A stretch of 64,000 nucleotides of DNA from Solirubrobacter sp963792915 (GTDB lineage Bacteria > Actinomycetota > Thermoleophilia > Solirubrobacterales > Solirubrobacteraceae). Below are positions 34,049-41,710 of the stretch, in pieces. The DNA is taken from assembly GCA_963792915.1 (NCBI GenBank), contig CAWBYD010000008.1, positions 868,001 to 932,000 of the forward strand, written 5' to 3'. Below the pieces are notes generated by a model. The model was not told the DNA's origin. It saw only the letters and a program-made list of their open reading frames with translations, and made no database searches. A program made the position numbers and the translations under genes. Every line of letters begins with the position of its first letter. Position 1 is the stretch's first letter.

Positions 34049-34891
34049 TCACCCCTTGACCGCACCGGCGGTGAGGCCGGACACGATGCGTCGCTGGAAG
34101 ATCAACACCATGATCAGGATCGGGATCGTGACCACCACTGCCCCGGCGGCGATCGCTCCCGACGGATCGGTGAACTGAGATGCGCCGCGGAAGAACGACA
34201 GCGCGACCGGTGCGGTGCGTGCGGCGTCGGTCGAGGTCAGCACGTTGGCGAACAGGAAGTCGTTCCAGGCGCCGATGAACGTCAGGATGCCCGCGGTGAA
34301 CACGCCGGGCATCGCGAGCGGGAGGATGACCCGGCGGAACGCCTGCATGCCGCTGGCACCGTCCATCTGAGCGGCTTTCTCGAGATCCCACGGGATCTCG
34401 CGGAAGAACGCCGACAGGATGTAGATCGAGATCGGCAGTGAGAACGACAGGTACGGCAGGATCAGGCCCACCCACGTGTCATACAGGCCGACCTGGCGCC
34501 AGATGTTGTAGAGGCCGCCGACGATCGAGATCGCCGGGAACATCGAGATCGCGAGCGCACCGGCGAGGATCGCCGTCTTGCCCGGGAACTCCAGACGAGT
34601 GATCGCGTAGGCCGCCATGGCGGCCAGGCTGAGCGAGATGATCGTGGCGATCAGCGCGATGCCGATCGAGTTGATCAGCGAGTGGGTGAACCCCAGGCTG
34701 CCGCTGAACACCGCGCTGTAGTTGTCCCAGGTCCACTTCGTCGGCAAGAAGCTCTGGTCGCCGATCGTGGTCGGGTCCTTGAACGACAGCGACAGGATCC
34801 AGATCACCGGGATCAGCGCGTAGAACAGCACGACGATGACGCCGAGTCCCCACAGGACCTTCCGACGCGCATTGGTCTCTTCAGAATTCAT
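34049..34891 (-). CDS. Sugar ABC transporter permease, MalG type
   Basis: 280 residues, six predicted helices, CUT1 family. The cytoplasmic EAA loop reads EKAAQMDGASGMQAFRRVILPLAMPG, which docks on the ATPase. It ends in FQRRIVSGLTAGAVKG, the standard MalG-type C-terminus. The ATG start has AGAAT/GAAGAG sequence rather than a strong ribosome site; the gene follows the MalF-type permease by 12 bases. Confidence 0.94.
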   Translation of the reverse strand: MNSEETNARRKVLWGLGVIVVLFYALIPVIWILSLSFKDPTTIGDQSFLPTKWTWDNYSAVFSGSLGFTHSLINSIGIALIATIISLSLAAMAAYAITRLEFPGKTAILAGALAISMFPAISIVGGLYNIWRQVGLYDTWVGLILPYLSFSLPISIYILSAFFREIPWDLEKAAQMDGASGMQAFRRVILPLAMPGVFTAGILTFIGAWNDFLFANVLTSTDAARTAPVALSFFRGASQFTDPSGAIAAGAVVVTIPILIMVLIFQRRIVSGLTAGAVKG

Positions 34892-34903
34892 CGCTTCACC
34901 ACC

Positions 34904-35842
34904 TCAGTCGTTGCGCTGGGACGGGTTCGCGCCCAGGAAGCGGAAGAAGACGAACGCGATCAATCCGACGCAGATGAAGATCAGGATCGACACCGCCGAG
35001 CCCAGGCCGAGGTTGAGCCGGTTGACGAGCTCCTCGTAACCGAGCACCGACACCGTCTGCGTGTTGTTGGCGCCGCGCGTGATGATGAACACCGTGTCGT
35101 AGATCCGGAACGCGTCCAGCGTGCGGAACAGCAGGGCGACCATCAGCGCCGGTTTGATCAGCGGGAGCGTGATCTTGGTGAACCGCTGCCACGAGGACGC
35201 GCCGTCCATCTTCGCGGCCTTGTAGAGGTCCGTGGGTACGAGGGCCAGGCCACCCAGCAGCAGCAGCGCGATGAACGGCGTCGTCTTCCAGACCTCGGCG
35301 GCGATGATCACGAAGAACGACCCTCCGCGGGTCGTCAGCGGCGGCGGGTCGAGGCCGAAGAGCTTCACCGCGAAGCCCGCGGTCGGGTCGAACGCCAGTC
35401 GCCAGGCGAAGGCCGCCACGACGGTGACCGCGCCGTAGGGCACGAGCACCGACGCGCGGACGGCCGTGCGGGCGAAGATCGCCCGGTACATCGCCTGGGC
35501 GATCAGCATGCCGAGCACCAGCTCGAGTGACACCGAGATCACCGTGATGATCAGCGTGTTGGTGACGTCGTGCCACCAGGTGCCCGAGCCGAGCACGGTG
35601 ATGTAGTTGTGCAGCCCGACGAACTTCCCGGCGTCCGGGAACCGCAGGTCCTGGCGGCGCAGCGACAGCCAGAACGCGTAGATGATCGGGAAGCCCGCGA
35701 CGAGGACCATCACGATCACCGCGGGCGCGCACAGCATGTAGGCGAGCTTGCGCTCGGCCTTGGCCCGGTCGGTCAGGCCTCCGCTCGTCGACGCAGGCGC
35801 CGCGGCCCGCTTCGCCGGCGCCGAAGTTGCCACTTCTGCCAT
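34904..35842 (-). CDS. Sugar ABC transporter permease, MalF type
   Basis: 312 residues with an Ala/Ser/Pro-rich cytoplasmic N-terminus, six membrane helices and the EAA loop YKAAKMDGASSWQRFTKITLPLIKPA. The closing segment LGLGSAVSILIFICVGLIAFVFFRFL is typical of MalF/UgpA-type permeases. It partners the MalG-type permease downstream. The start ATG overlaps the stop of the binding-protein gene by one base. Confidence 0.94.
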   Translation of the reverse strand: MAEVATSAPAKRAAAPASTSGGLTDRAKAERKLAYMLCAPAVIVMVLVAGFPIIYAFWLSLRRQDLRFPDAGKFVGLHNYITVLGSGTWWHDVTNTLIITVISVSLELVLGMLIAQAMYRAIFARTAVRASVLVPYGAVTVVAAFAWRLAFDPTAGFAVKLFGLDPPPLTTRGGSFFVIIAAEVWKTTPFIALLLLGGLALVPTDLYKAAKMDGASSWQRFTKITLPLIKPALMVALLFRTLDAFRIYDTVFIITRGANNTQTVSVLGYEELVNRLNLGLGSAVSILIFICVGLIAFVFFRFLGANPSQRND

Positions 35843-37101
35843 CAGTACATCCCTCCGTCAGCGAGGGTATTGAGCCGGGAGCGCAGCGTGTCGATCGCCG
35901 CGGCCGGATTGATCGATCCCGGCGGATGCAGCGTGTCCTGGACGGCCAGCGTCACATCCGAGTACGACGGCGTGGGCGGGCGCACCACGGACGTCTTGAG
36001 CGCCGACCGCAGCAGGTCGGCGAACGGATACACCTTGCGCACCGTCGGGTCGTCGTACGTGGAGTTCATGACCGGCGGGAGGCCCTCGTTGATGGCCTCC
36101 TGTGCCTGCCACTTCGCGCTGGTCATGCACAGCGCGGCCGCGGTGGCGAGTTCCTGGTGTTTGCCGGTGGTGGAAATGCCCAGATCGGCGCCGCCGATCG
36201 ACACGCGGCTCGGCTTATTGGGGTCGACCGCCGGATACGGCGCCCACGCCATGTTCTTGAACACCTTCGCGGTCACCGGGTTGGTCTTCGCGTCGGCGCG
36301 GCCGGAGGCGTAGACGTACGGCCAATTGAGCAGGAAGGCGCCCTTACCGGCCTCGAAGGCGAGCCGCCCCTGGTCCTCCTGGTCGGTCGACAGCGTCGGG
36401 CTGGCGCGGCCGGACGTCGCGACGTCCTTGATGATCTGCGCGGCCTTGACCGCGGGCGGCCCGAGCGTCGGCTTGCCCTGGTTGTCGACGATCGTCCCGC
36501 CGTCGGACTCGACGAGGTTGTTGAACCACACCACGTAGCCCTCGTAGTGCTGGCCCTGCTCGAGGATGTTGCCCTCGCCCGCCGGCAGCTTCTTGGCCAT
36601 CGCGATCATCTCGTCCCACGTCTTGGGCGGCGTCGGGACGAGGTCCTTGCGATACCACAGCAGCTGCACGTTGGTGTTCAGCGGCACGCCGTAGGTCCTG
36701 CCCTTCCAGGTCACGGCCTGCTTGGGACCGGCGAGCACGTCGTTGAGTGCATCCGCCTGCTCGGCGCCCGACAGCTGCCTCAGCCAGCCCGCCTCGGCGA
36801 ACTCCGGCGTCCAGATCGTGTCCATGTTGACGATGTCGATGTTCTTGTCGCCCGCGGCCAGGCGGCGCACGACCAGCTCGCGCGATGCATCCGCGCTGGT
36901 CGAGACCGGGGACATCTTGATCGTGTACTTGCCGCCGGACTGCTGGCTGCACTCCTGGGCGGCCTTGACGTTCGTCCCGCCTGGGTCGAGCGGGCCGAGG
37001 AGGTTCAGCGTTACGGGGCCGCTCGAACTTCCGCACCCCGCGACTACCGTGGCGCAGGCGACCGCTACCGCGGCCCAGCTGCCGATTTCCGCGCGCCTCA
37101 T
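35842..37101 (-). CDS. Sugar ABC transporter substrate-binding lipoprotein
   Basis: 419-residue CUT1 binding protein (SBP bacterial type 1). The lipobox is VVAGC at residues 19-23. The mature domain contains DIVNMDTIWTPEFAEAGWLRQL, YGVPLNTNVQLLWYRKDLV and WDEMIAMAKKL, family features of maltose/trehalose-type proteins (LpqY-like). Given the neighbouring alpha-glucosidase and LacI regulator, an alpha-glucoside is the likely ligand, but this is inference. First gene of the importer operon; GAGGAG precedes the ATG. Confidence 0.93.
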   Translation of the reverse strand: MRRAEIGSWAAVAVACATVVAGCGSSSGPVTLNLLGPLDPGGTNVKAAQECSQQSGGKYTIKMSPVSTSADASRELVVRRLAAGDKNIDIVNMDTIWTPEFAEAGWLRQLSGAEQADALNDVLAGPKQAVTWKGRTYGVPLNTNVQLLWYRKDLVPTPPKTWDEMIAMAKKLPAGEGNILEQGQHYEGYVVWFNNLVESDGGTIVDNQGKPTLGPPAVKAAQIIKDVATSGRASPTLSTDQEDQGRLAFEAGKGAFLLNWPYVYASGRADAKTNPVTAKVFKNMAWAPYPAVDPNKPSRVSIGGADLGISTTGKHQELATAAALCMTSAKWQAQEAINEGLPPVMNSTYDDPTVRKVYPFADLLRSALKTSVVRPPTPSYSDVTLAVQDTLHPPGSINPAAAIDTLRSRLNTLADGGMY

Positions 37102-37118
37102 TTAGCTCCTCTCAATCC

Positions 37119-37142
37119 GACGCCGTCGGTCGCCTCGGCGTC
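37119..37142. other. 7-bp stem in the leader of the sugar importer operon
   Basis: GACGCCG and CGGCGTC form a perfect stem with a ten-base loop just upstream of the binding-protein start (37101). The 196-base gap 37102-37297 otherwise shows no gene; the importer promoter probably lies here, but I could not pick convincing -35/-10 elements. Confidence 0.3.
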
Positions 37143-37297
37143 TGATCCAACAACGGCTCGGCGGCCGACGGCGACATCGGCGCGCCCCTCTCCTGTGATG
37201 GCCGGGGGTCTATCGCGAGACTGTGACTTCTGCAACAAAGCCGGTCGTGGTCTCGCACGATGGGGTGCACCGGATACACCCGAATGGGTGATGCGCG

Positions 37298-37960
37298 TCA
37301 AGCGATCAACCCGTGGTATTGCGCCCGCCGGACCGCCTCCGTGCGGTTGCGGGCGTCGAGTTTGCGATATGCGCTGCTCGCGTGCTGCTTGACCGTGTTG
37401 CGCGAGAGCGACAGATCGGTCGCGATCTGCTCGTTGGTCTCGCCCTGCGCGATGCGCGAGAGCACCTGCTCCTCGCGCTGCGTGAGCTGGGGGCCGTTGC
37501 CGGTCAGCTCGGGTGGGGCGAGCCCCAGCCCGAGGCCCGCGAGCCGCACCGCGGCGACGATCTCCTCGGTGCCCCAGACCTTGGACACGAACCCGACGGC
37601 GCGCGCCGCCTGCACGAGCCGGGCGGGGACGGACCGGCGTTCGGTCATCACGAGGACCCGGCTCGACGGCGACACCGTGTGCAACCGGTGCCAGGCGGCG
37701 GCCGACTCCTCGGTGACGAGCGAGCCGTCGACCAGGATCACGTGTGGCTGGTAGCGCGCGGCCAGCGTGCCGGCCTGCGCGAGGTCGGTCGCCTGGAGGC
37801 AGCGCTCGACCCACGCCTGCTGTGTGAGCACGGTGCGCAGGCCCCAGGTGATCAGCTCCTGGGGGTCGGCGGCCAGGAGGCGCAGGCTTGTCACGACGGC
37901 CTCATCGGCCGCTCCCCCTTCCAACGCTGTCCACTCGCGCCTCCTCCTCTCGCTCGGCAC
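37298..37960 (-). CDS. LuxR-family response-regulator-like transcription factor
   Basis: 220 residues. Residues 24-130 resemble a receiver domain: HVILVDGS supplies the Asp at the phosphoacceptor position, VLVMTE a later strand, and VSKVWGTEEIVAAV ends it (Lys present). Residues 152-215 are a LuxR helix-turn-helix: LTQREEQVLSRIAQGETNEQIA, then LSLSRNTVKQHASSAYRKL. No sensor kinase is adjacent. The GTG at 37960 gives the longest form; a GTG at residue 22 is an alternative. It lies on the same strand upstream of the importer operon and beside LacI, so it may co-regulate the sugar genes. Confidence 0.88.
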   Translation of the reverse strand: MPSERRRREWTALEGGAADEAVVTSLRLLAADPQELITWGLRTVLTQQAWVERCLQATDLAQAGTLAARYQPHVILVDGSLVTEESAAAWHRLHTVSPSSRVLVMTERRSVPARLVQAARAVGFVSKVWGTEEIVAAVRLAGLGLGLAPPELTGNGPQLTQREEQVLSRIAQGETNEQIATDLSLSRNTVKQHASSAYRKLDARNRTEAVRRAQYHGLIA

Positions 37961-37962
37961 CG

Positions 37963-37976
37963 TGAAACCGGTTACA
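37963..37976. promoter_or_regulatory. LacI-type operator between luxR-like and lacI-like genes
   Basis: TGAAACCGGTTACA is a 14-bp near-palindrome centred on AACCGGTT with one mismatch. LacI/GalR proteins bind palindromes with a central CG of this kind. It lies just upstream of the LuxR start and 80 bases before the lacI start, so it could control both. No second copy was seen in front of the importer operon. Confidence 0.65.
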
Positions 37977-38056
37977 TTTCATCGCATCACGGCGTCTCGT
38001 GCGTGTCAAGCGAGAGCCGCGCAGGATTTCCAGCTGCAAATCAGGCTTCTGCATCA

Positions 38057-39088
38057 GTGGCGTCCTACTCTCCATTCTCGCGCCGACGAGGGCCGACGAT
38101 CCGCGACGTGGCGCGCCACGCGGGGGTCAGTGCGGCAACCGTCTCGCGCGTCCTCAACGACAGCCCGCTGGTCGTCGAACCGACGCGGGCGCGCGTCAAC
38201 GCGGCGGTGGCCGACCTCAACTACCGCCTCAACGCCGCCGCGCGCAGCCTGGCGATCGGCCGTGCCCAGGCCGTCGGCGTCGTGGTGCCGTTCTTCACCA
38301 CGCCGTCGGTGACCGAGCGCCTGCGCGGCGTCGTCGCGCGGCTGGGGCGCGGCGGGCGGCGCGACTACGACCTGCTGCTGTTCGACGTCGAGGCGCCCGA
38401 GCAGCGCGAGGACGCGATGCGCGACCTCGCGCGCCGGGACCGCGTCGCCGGGCTGCTGATCATGTCGCTCGGCATCTCCGACGGGGAGGTCGAGGCGCTG
38501 GCGCGCGACGAATTGCCCGCCGTCCTGCTGGACGCGAGCCATCCGCGCCTGCCGCGCGTGACGATCGACAACGTCTTGGGTGGGGAGCTCGCTGGGGCGC
38601 ACCTGCTCTCCCGAGGTCACCGCCGGATCGGCTTCATCGGAGATAACCCCACTAACCCGTACGGCTTCATCTCAAGCGAAGATCGTCGCCGTGGGTTCGG
38701 AATTGCACTCGCGACGGCGGGGGTGGACGCCGACCCGGCGCTCGAGCGTTTCGGAGAGAACGGGCGCGACCAGGCCGCCGCGCTGGCCGCGTCCCTGCTC
38801 ACCCTGCGCGACCCGCCGAGCGCGATCTTCGCCTCCTCAGACGTGCACGCGATCGGCGTGCTCAAGGCCGCCGAGCGCGTGGGCGCGCGCGTCCCCGAAG
38901 ACGTCGCGGTGATCGGCTTCGACGACGTCGACCTCGCCGAGATCGTCGGCCTCACGACGATCCGCCAGCCGCTGTGGGACGGCGGCGCGCTGGCCGCCGA
39001 CCTGCTGCTGGCGGCGATCGAACGCGGCGAGCACGACCCCGTGGAAGAGCGCCAGCGGCTGACCGTCGTCGAGCGGAGGACCACATGA
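38057..39088 (+). CDS. LacI-family transcriptional regulator
   Basis: 343 residues. The helix-turn-helix and hinge read TIRDVARHAGVSAATVSRVLND (residues 14-35), the LacI hallmark, followed by LNYRLNAAARSLAIGRAQAVGVVV and a periplasmic-binding-like effector domain (IGFIGDNPTNPYGFISSEDRRRGF, VIGFDDVDLAEIV). Effector binding should release repression of sugar genes. The GTG at 38057 begins close before the helix-turn-helix as usual. Its stop overlaps the ParB-like gene in ATGA, linking regulator and downstream genes. Confidence 0.92.
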   Translation: MASYSPFSRRRGPTIRDVARHAGVSAATVSRVLNDSPLVVEPTRARVNAAVADLNYRLNAAARSLAIGRAQAVGVVVPFFTTPSVTERLRGVVARLGRGGRRDYDLLLFDVEAPEQREDAMRDLARRDRVAGLLIMSLGISDGEVEALARDELPAVLLDASHPRLPRVTIDNVLGGELAGAHLLSRGHRRIGFIGDNPTNPYGFISSEDRRRGFGIALATAGVDADPALERFGENGRDQAAALAASLLTLRDPPSAIFASSDVHAIGVLKAAERVGARVPEDVAVIGFDDVDLAEIVGLTTIRQPLWDGGALAADLLLAAIERGEHDPVEERQRLTVVERRTT

Positions 39089-39975
39089 GGAGCACCGGCA
39101 ACCCCGGCCAGGACGCCGAGTCGGACTTCAGCCGCGAGCGCCGCCACCGCGCGCTGGCCAAGGTCGCGGCGCGCCTGCGGGCGGAGCCCGACGACATCTC
39201 GGCGATGCTGCCGTTCGAGGAGGTCGTGGCGGCGCTGGGCCGTCGCGGCGAGCGCGACCTCGGTCTCCAGGTGATTTCCCTGGACTCGATCGTGGGCTCG
39301 GTCGGGCGCGGCGGTGAGTTCGATCGCCGCTTCCGCCCGGCGTCGGCGGTGCGCGGGCGCTGGCAGAGCATCGACGCGGCGCGCCGGCGCGGTGACGCGA
39401 TGCCGCCGATCGACGTCTTCCGGATCGGCGAGCTGCACTTCGTCAAGGACGGCCATCACCGCGTGTCGGTCGCGCGCGCGCTCGGCGACACCGACATCGA
39501 CGCCTACGTGCGCGAGGTGTCGACCACGCTCGGCGCCGGACGCGACCTGAAGCTGCGCGACCTGCCGCTCAAGCGCCACGAGCGCGTGTTCGGAGAGCGC
39601 GTGCCGCTGCCGCCGGACCTGGCGGCGCGGATCGAGCTCTCCGACGAGTGGCGCTACGCGCAGCTCGCGACGCTGGTCGAGGCCTGGGGCCTGCGCGCGA
39701 TCTACGCCCGCGGCGAGATCCTCTCGCGCGAGCAGCTCGCGCTGGCCTGGTTTCGCGAGGAGTACGAGCCGGTCGTGAACGCGCTCGAGGAGGCGCAGCT
39801 GGGCGGCGCGGGGACGCAGACGGAGCGCTACCTGCGGATCGCGATGCTGCGCTACCTGCTCCTGCAGCAGCACGAGCTCAACGACGAGACGGTCGGGCGG
39901 ATCCTCGGGGAGGGGCGCCCGCCGGGCGTGGAGGACGACACGATGGTCCACCAGATCCTCAAGGAGCTGTCCTGA
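39085..39975 (+). CDS. ParB-like-domain protein in the sugar operon
   Basis: 296 residues. The middle has a ParB-type motif: GELHFVKDGHHRVSVARAL (DGHHR in place of the ParB nuclease fold's xGxRR), preceded by RPASAVRGRWQSIDAARRRG and followed by a C-terminal helical part. Such proteins are frequent in Actinomycetota beside carbohydrate genes and are usually just called ParB-like; they are not the chromosome partitioning ParB, as no HTH or parA neighbour is present. Coupled to lacI and to the debranching gene by overlapping stops and starts. Confidence 0.75.
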   Translation: MRSTGNPGQDAESDFSRERRHRALAKVAARLRAEPDDISAMLPFEEVVAALGRRGERDLGLQVISLDSIVGSVGRGGEFDRRFRPASAVRGRWQSIDAARRRGDAMPPIDVFRIGELHFVKDGHHRVSVARALGDTDIDAYVREVSTTLGAGRDLKLRDLPLKRHERVFGERVPLPPDLAARIELSDEWRYAQLATLVEAWGLRAIYARGEILSREQLALAWFREEYEPVVNALEEAQLGGAGTQTERYLRIAMLRYLLLQQHELNDETVGRILGEGRPPGVEDDTMVHQILKELS

Positions 39976-41138
39976 CGCTCGACGCGGTGCTCTCGCCCGA
40001 GGGCTGGCCGTATGCGTCGTCGCTCCCGGTCGAGGCCGGCGACCCGGGCCGCTTTCACGCGCTGTTCGGGCGCGACGCGCTGATCACGGCGCTGCAGGTG
40101 CTCCCGGCACGGCCCGAGGTGGCGCGCGCGACCCTGCACGCGCTGGCGGCGCGCCAGGGCGCGCACGAGGACCCGGGGACCCAGGAGCAGCCGGGCAAGA
40201 TCGGGCACGAGTTCCGCGACGCGCCGCCGGCGTCCTTCGTCGCCGCCGGCTGGCCCGCGGCCGGCGCGTTCCGCTACTACGGCAGCGCGGACGCGACGGC
40301 CTGGTTCCTGGTCGTGCTCGAGGCGTCGCGGGAGCCGGGGCTCGAGGGGGCGGGGCGCGCCGCAGCGGACTGGCTCGCACGCACGCTGGACGCGGGCGGC
40401 GGGCTGCTGCGCCACTCGCCGGGAACGTTCCGCGGCGGCCTCGCGCAGCAGGGCTGGCGCGACTCGATCGACGCGGCCGGCGACGCCGGCGGCGGCGGCT
40501 ACGTGCGCGCCGACGGGACCAACCCCGAGCCGCCGCTGGCCGACGCCGACACGCAGGCGGTGTGCGTCGCGGCGCTGCGCGCGCTGGCGCGGCTGACCGG
40601 GGACGCCGAGTGGACGCGCCGGCTGGAGGTCCTGCGCGGGCGGCTCAGCGAGACGTTCGGCCCGGAGGTGATGGCGCTCGAGGCCGGCGATGCGGTCGTG
40701 CCGGGCGCGGGCTCCCAGCTGGGCTGGCTGCTGTGGGCCGACGCGCTCGAGCCGGCGGCCGCGCGGGCGGCGGCCGACCGGCTGTGCGAGCCGGACATCC
40801 TGACCGCCTACGGGCTGCGGACGCTCGCAACGTCTGACCCGAACTTCGCCGCGAGCGCCTACCACCGCGGCGCGGTCTGGCCGTTCGACTCCTGGCTGGG
40901 CTGGGGCGGCCTGCGCGCGGCGGGCCGCGGCGCGGCGGCCGAGCGGGTGCGCACCGGCGTGCTCGCGGCGCTCGACCGGCTGGGCCGCGCGCCCGAGCTC
41001 TACGCGGTCGAATTGGACGGCGCGTTGCAGCCGGTCGGGCTCTCCAACCGCGTGCAGGCGTGGACCGAGGGCGCCCGGTGGGCGCTCGGTCAGCATTGGG
41101 ACGGCGGTGTGGGGACGTCCGGGCGTGGACTGCTGTAG
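39972..41138 (+). CDS. Glycogen-debranching-type glucosidase ((alpha/alpha)6 barrel)
   Basis: 388 residues. FHALFGRDALITALQVLP at the N-terminus and SAYHRGAVWPFDSWLGWGGL near the end match the amylo-alpha-1,6-glucosidase/GDE catalytic barrel; Asp in FGRDAL and the AVWPFDSW block are conserved. It would trim alpha-1,6 or oligosaccharide ends, fitting the sugar region. Start: an in-frame CTG at 39972 overlaps the previous stop (CTGA) and follows AAGGAG (39961-39966) by five bases, whereas the first ordinary start is a GTG at 39987 with no ribosome site near. I favour the CTG, but it is uncertain. Confidence 0.8.
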   Translation: MTLDAVLSPEGWPYASSLPVEAGDPGRFHALFGRDALITALQVLPARPEVARATLHALAARQGAHEDPGTQEQPGKIGHEFRDAPPASFVAAGWPAAGAFRYYGSADATAWFLVVLEASREPGLEGAGRAAADWLARTLDAGGGLLRHSPGTFRGGLAQQGWRDSIDAAGDAGGGGYVRADGTNPEPPLADADTQAVCVAALRALARLTGDAEWTRRLEVLRGRLSETFGPEVMALEAGDAVVPGAGSQLGWLLWADALEPAAARAAADRLCEPDILTAYGLRTLATSDPNFAASAYHRGAVWPFDSWLGWGGLRAAGRGAAAERVRTGVLAALDRLGRAPELYAVELDGALQPVGLSNRVQAWTEGARWALGQHWDGGVGTSGRGLL

Positions 41139-41152
41139 CGTCCGCCCGCCCC

Positions 41153-41710
41153 ATGTCAGGCCCCATGAACTTCCGGGTTGCCTTCCCCGGCGGAAGGAAG
41201 GCGGCCGGCCACGCACGCCGCGAACTCGAGCAGCGCCTGTCTGGGGCCCTCGGCGGCGAGCGCATGGGCGACCTGCTGCTGCTGGTGACGGAGATCATCG
41301 CCAACAGCGTCCGCCACGGCGGCGTCGAGGAGGACGGCGAGATCGAGCTGCGCGTGGCGGTCCGCGCCGATGCCGTGCGCGTCGAGATGCGCGACACCGG
41401 CATCCAGGCCGACCCGCGCGTGCGCAGCCCCGATCTGGGCGGCGGCGGCGGCTTCGGGATGGTGCTCGTGGAGCGCATGTCGGAGCGCTGGGGCGTGGCG
41501 CACGAGCCGCGCGACGGTGATCTCCCGCAGGTCGTGATGTGGTTCGAGCTGCGCCGCGAGCCCGTGGCGGGCGGTGCGGCGGGCCATGACTGGGCCCAGC
41601 ACGCCGGCCCGCCGCCCGCGCCGGCGTGCGCGGCCGTCGGCCGCGGCGCCCGCCGCCCACGCCGCGGCCCGGGGCCGTCCGGCCGCGTCCGCACCGCGCT
41701 CGCTTTCTAG
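41153..41710 (+). CDS. Anti-sigma-type serine kinase/ATPase (HATPase_c, RsbW-like)
   Basis: 185 residues. Residues 30-125 form a GHKL ATPase domain: LLLVTEIIANSVRHGG is the N box (Glu/Asn), VRVEMRDTGIQADPR the G1 box (DTG), and GGGGGFGMVLVERMSERWGV the lid/G2. RsbW-like proteins bind sigma factors or phosphorylate antagonists; no partner sigma or antagonist is adjacent. After the domain follows an Ala/Pro/Arg-rich tail of about 45 residues. Starts 15 bases after the debranching gene; the 3' end overlaps the opposing permease gene by four bases. Confidence 0.87.
   Translation: MSGPMNFRVAFPGGRKAAGHARRELEQRLSGALGGERMGDLLLLVTEIIANSVRHGGVEEDGEIELRVAVRADAVRVEMRDTGIQADPRVRSPDLGGGGGFGMVLVERMSERWGVAHEPRDGDLPQVVMWFELRREPVAGGAAGHDWAQHAGPPPAPACAAVGRGARRPRRGPGPSGRVRTALAF

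Noticed and set aside
39085..39975. ParB-like gene as the chromosome partitioning parB
   Set aside because: No helix-turn-helix, no parA and no parS-like site nearby; it sits in a sugar operon.
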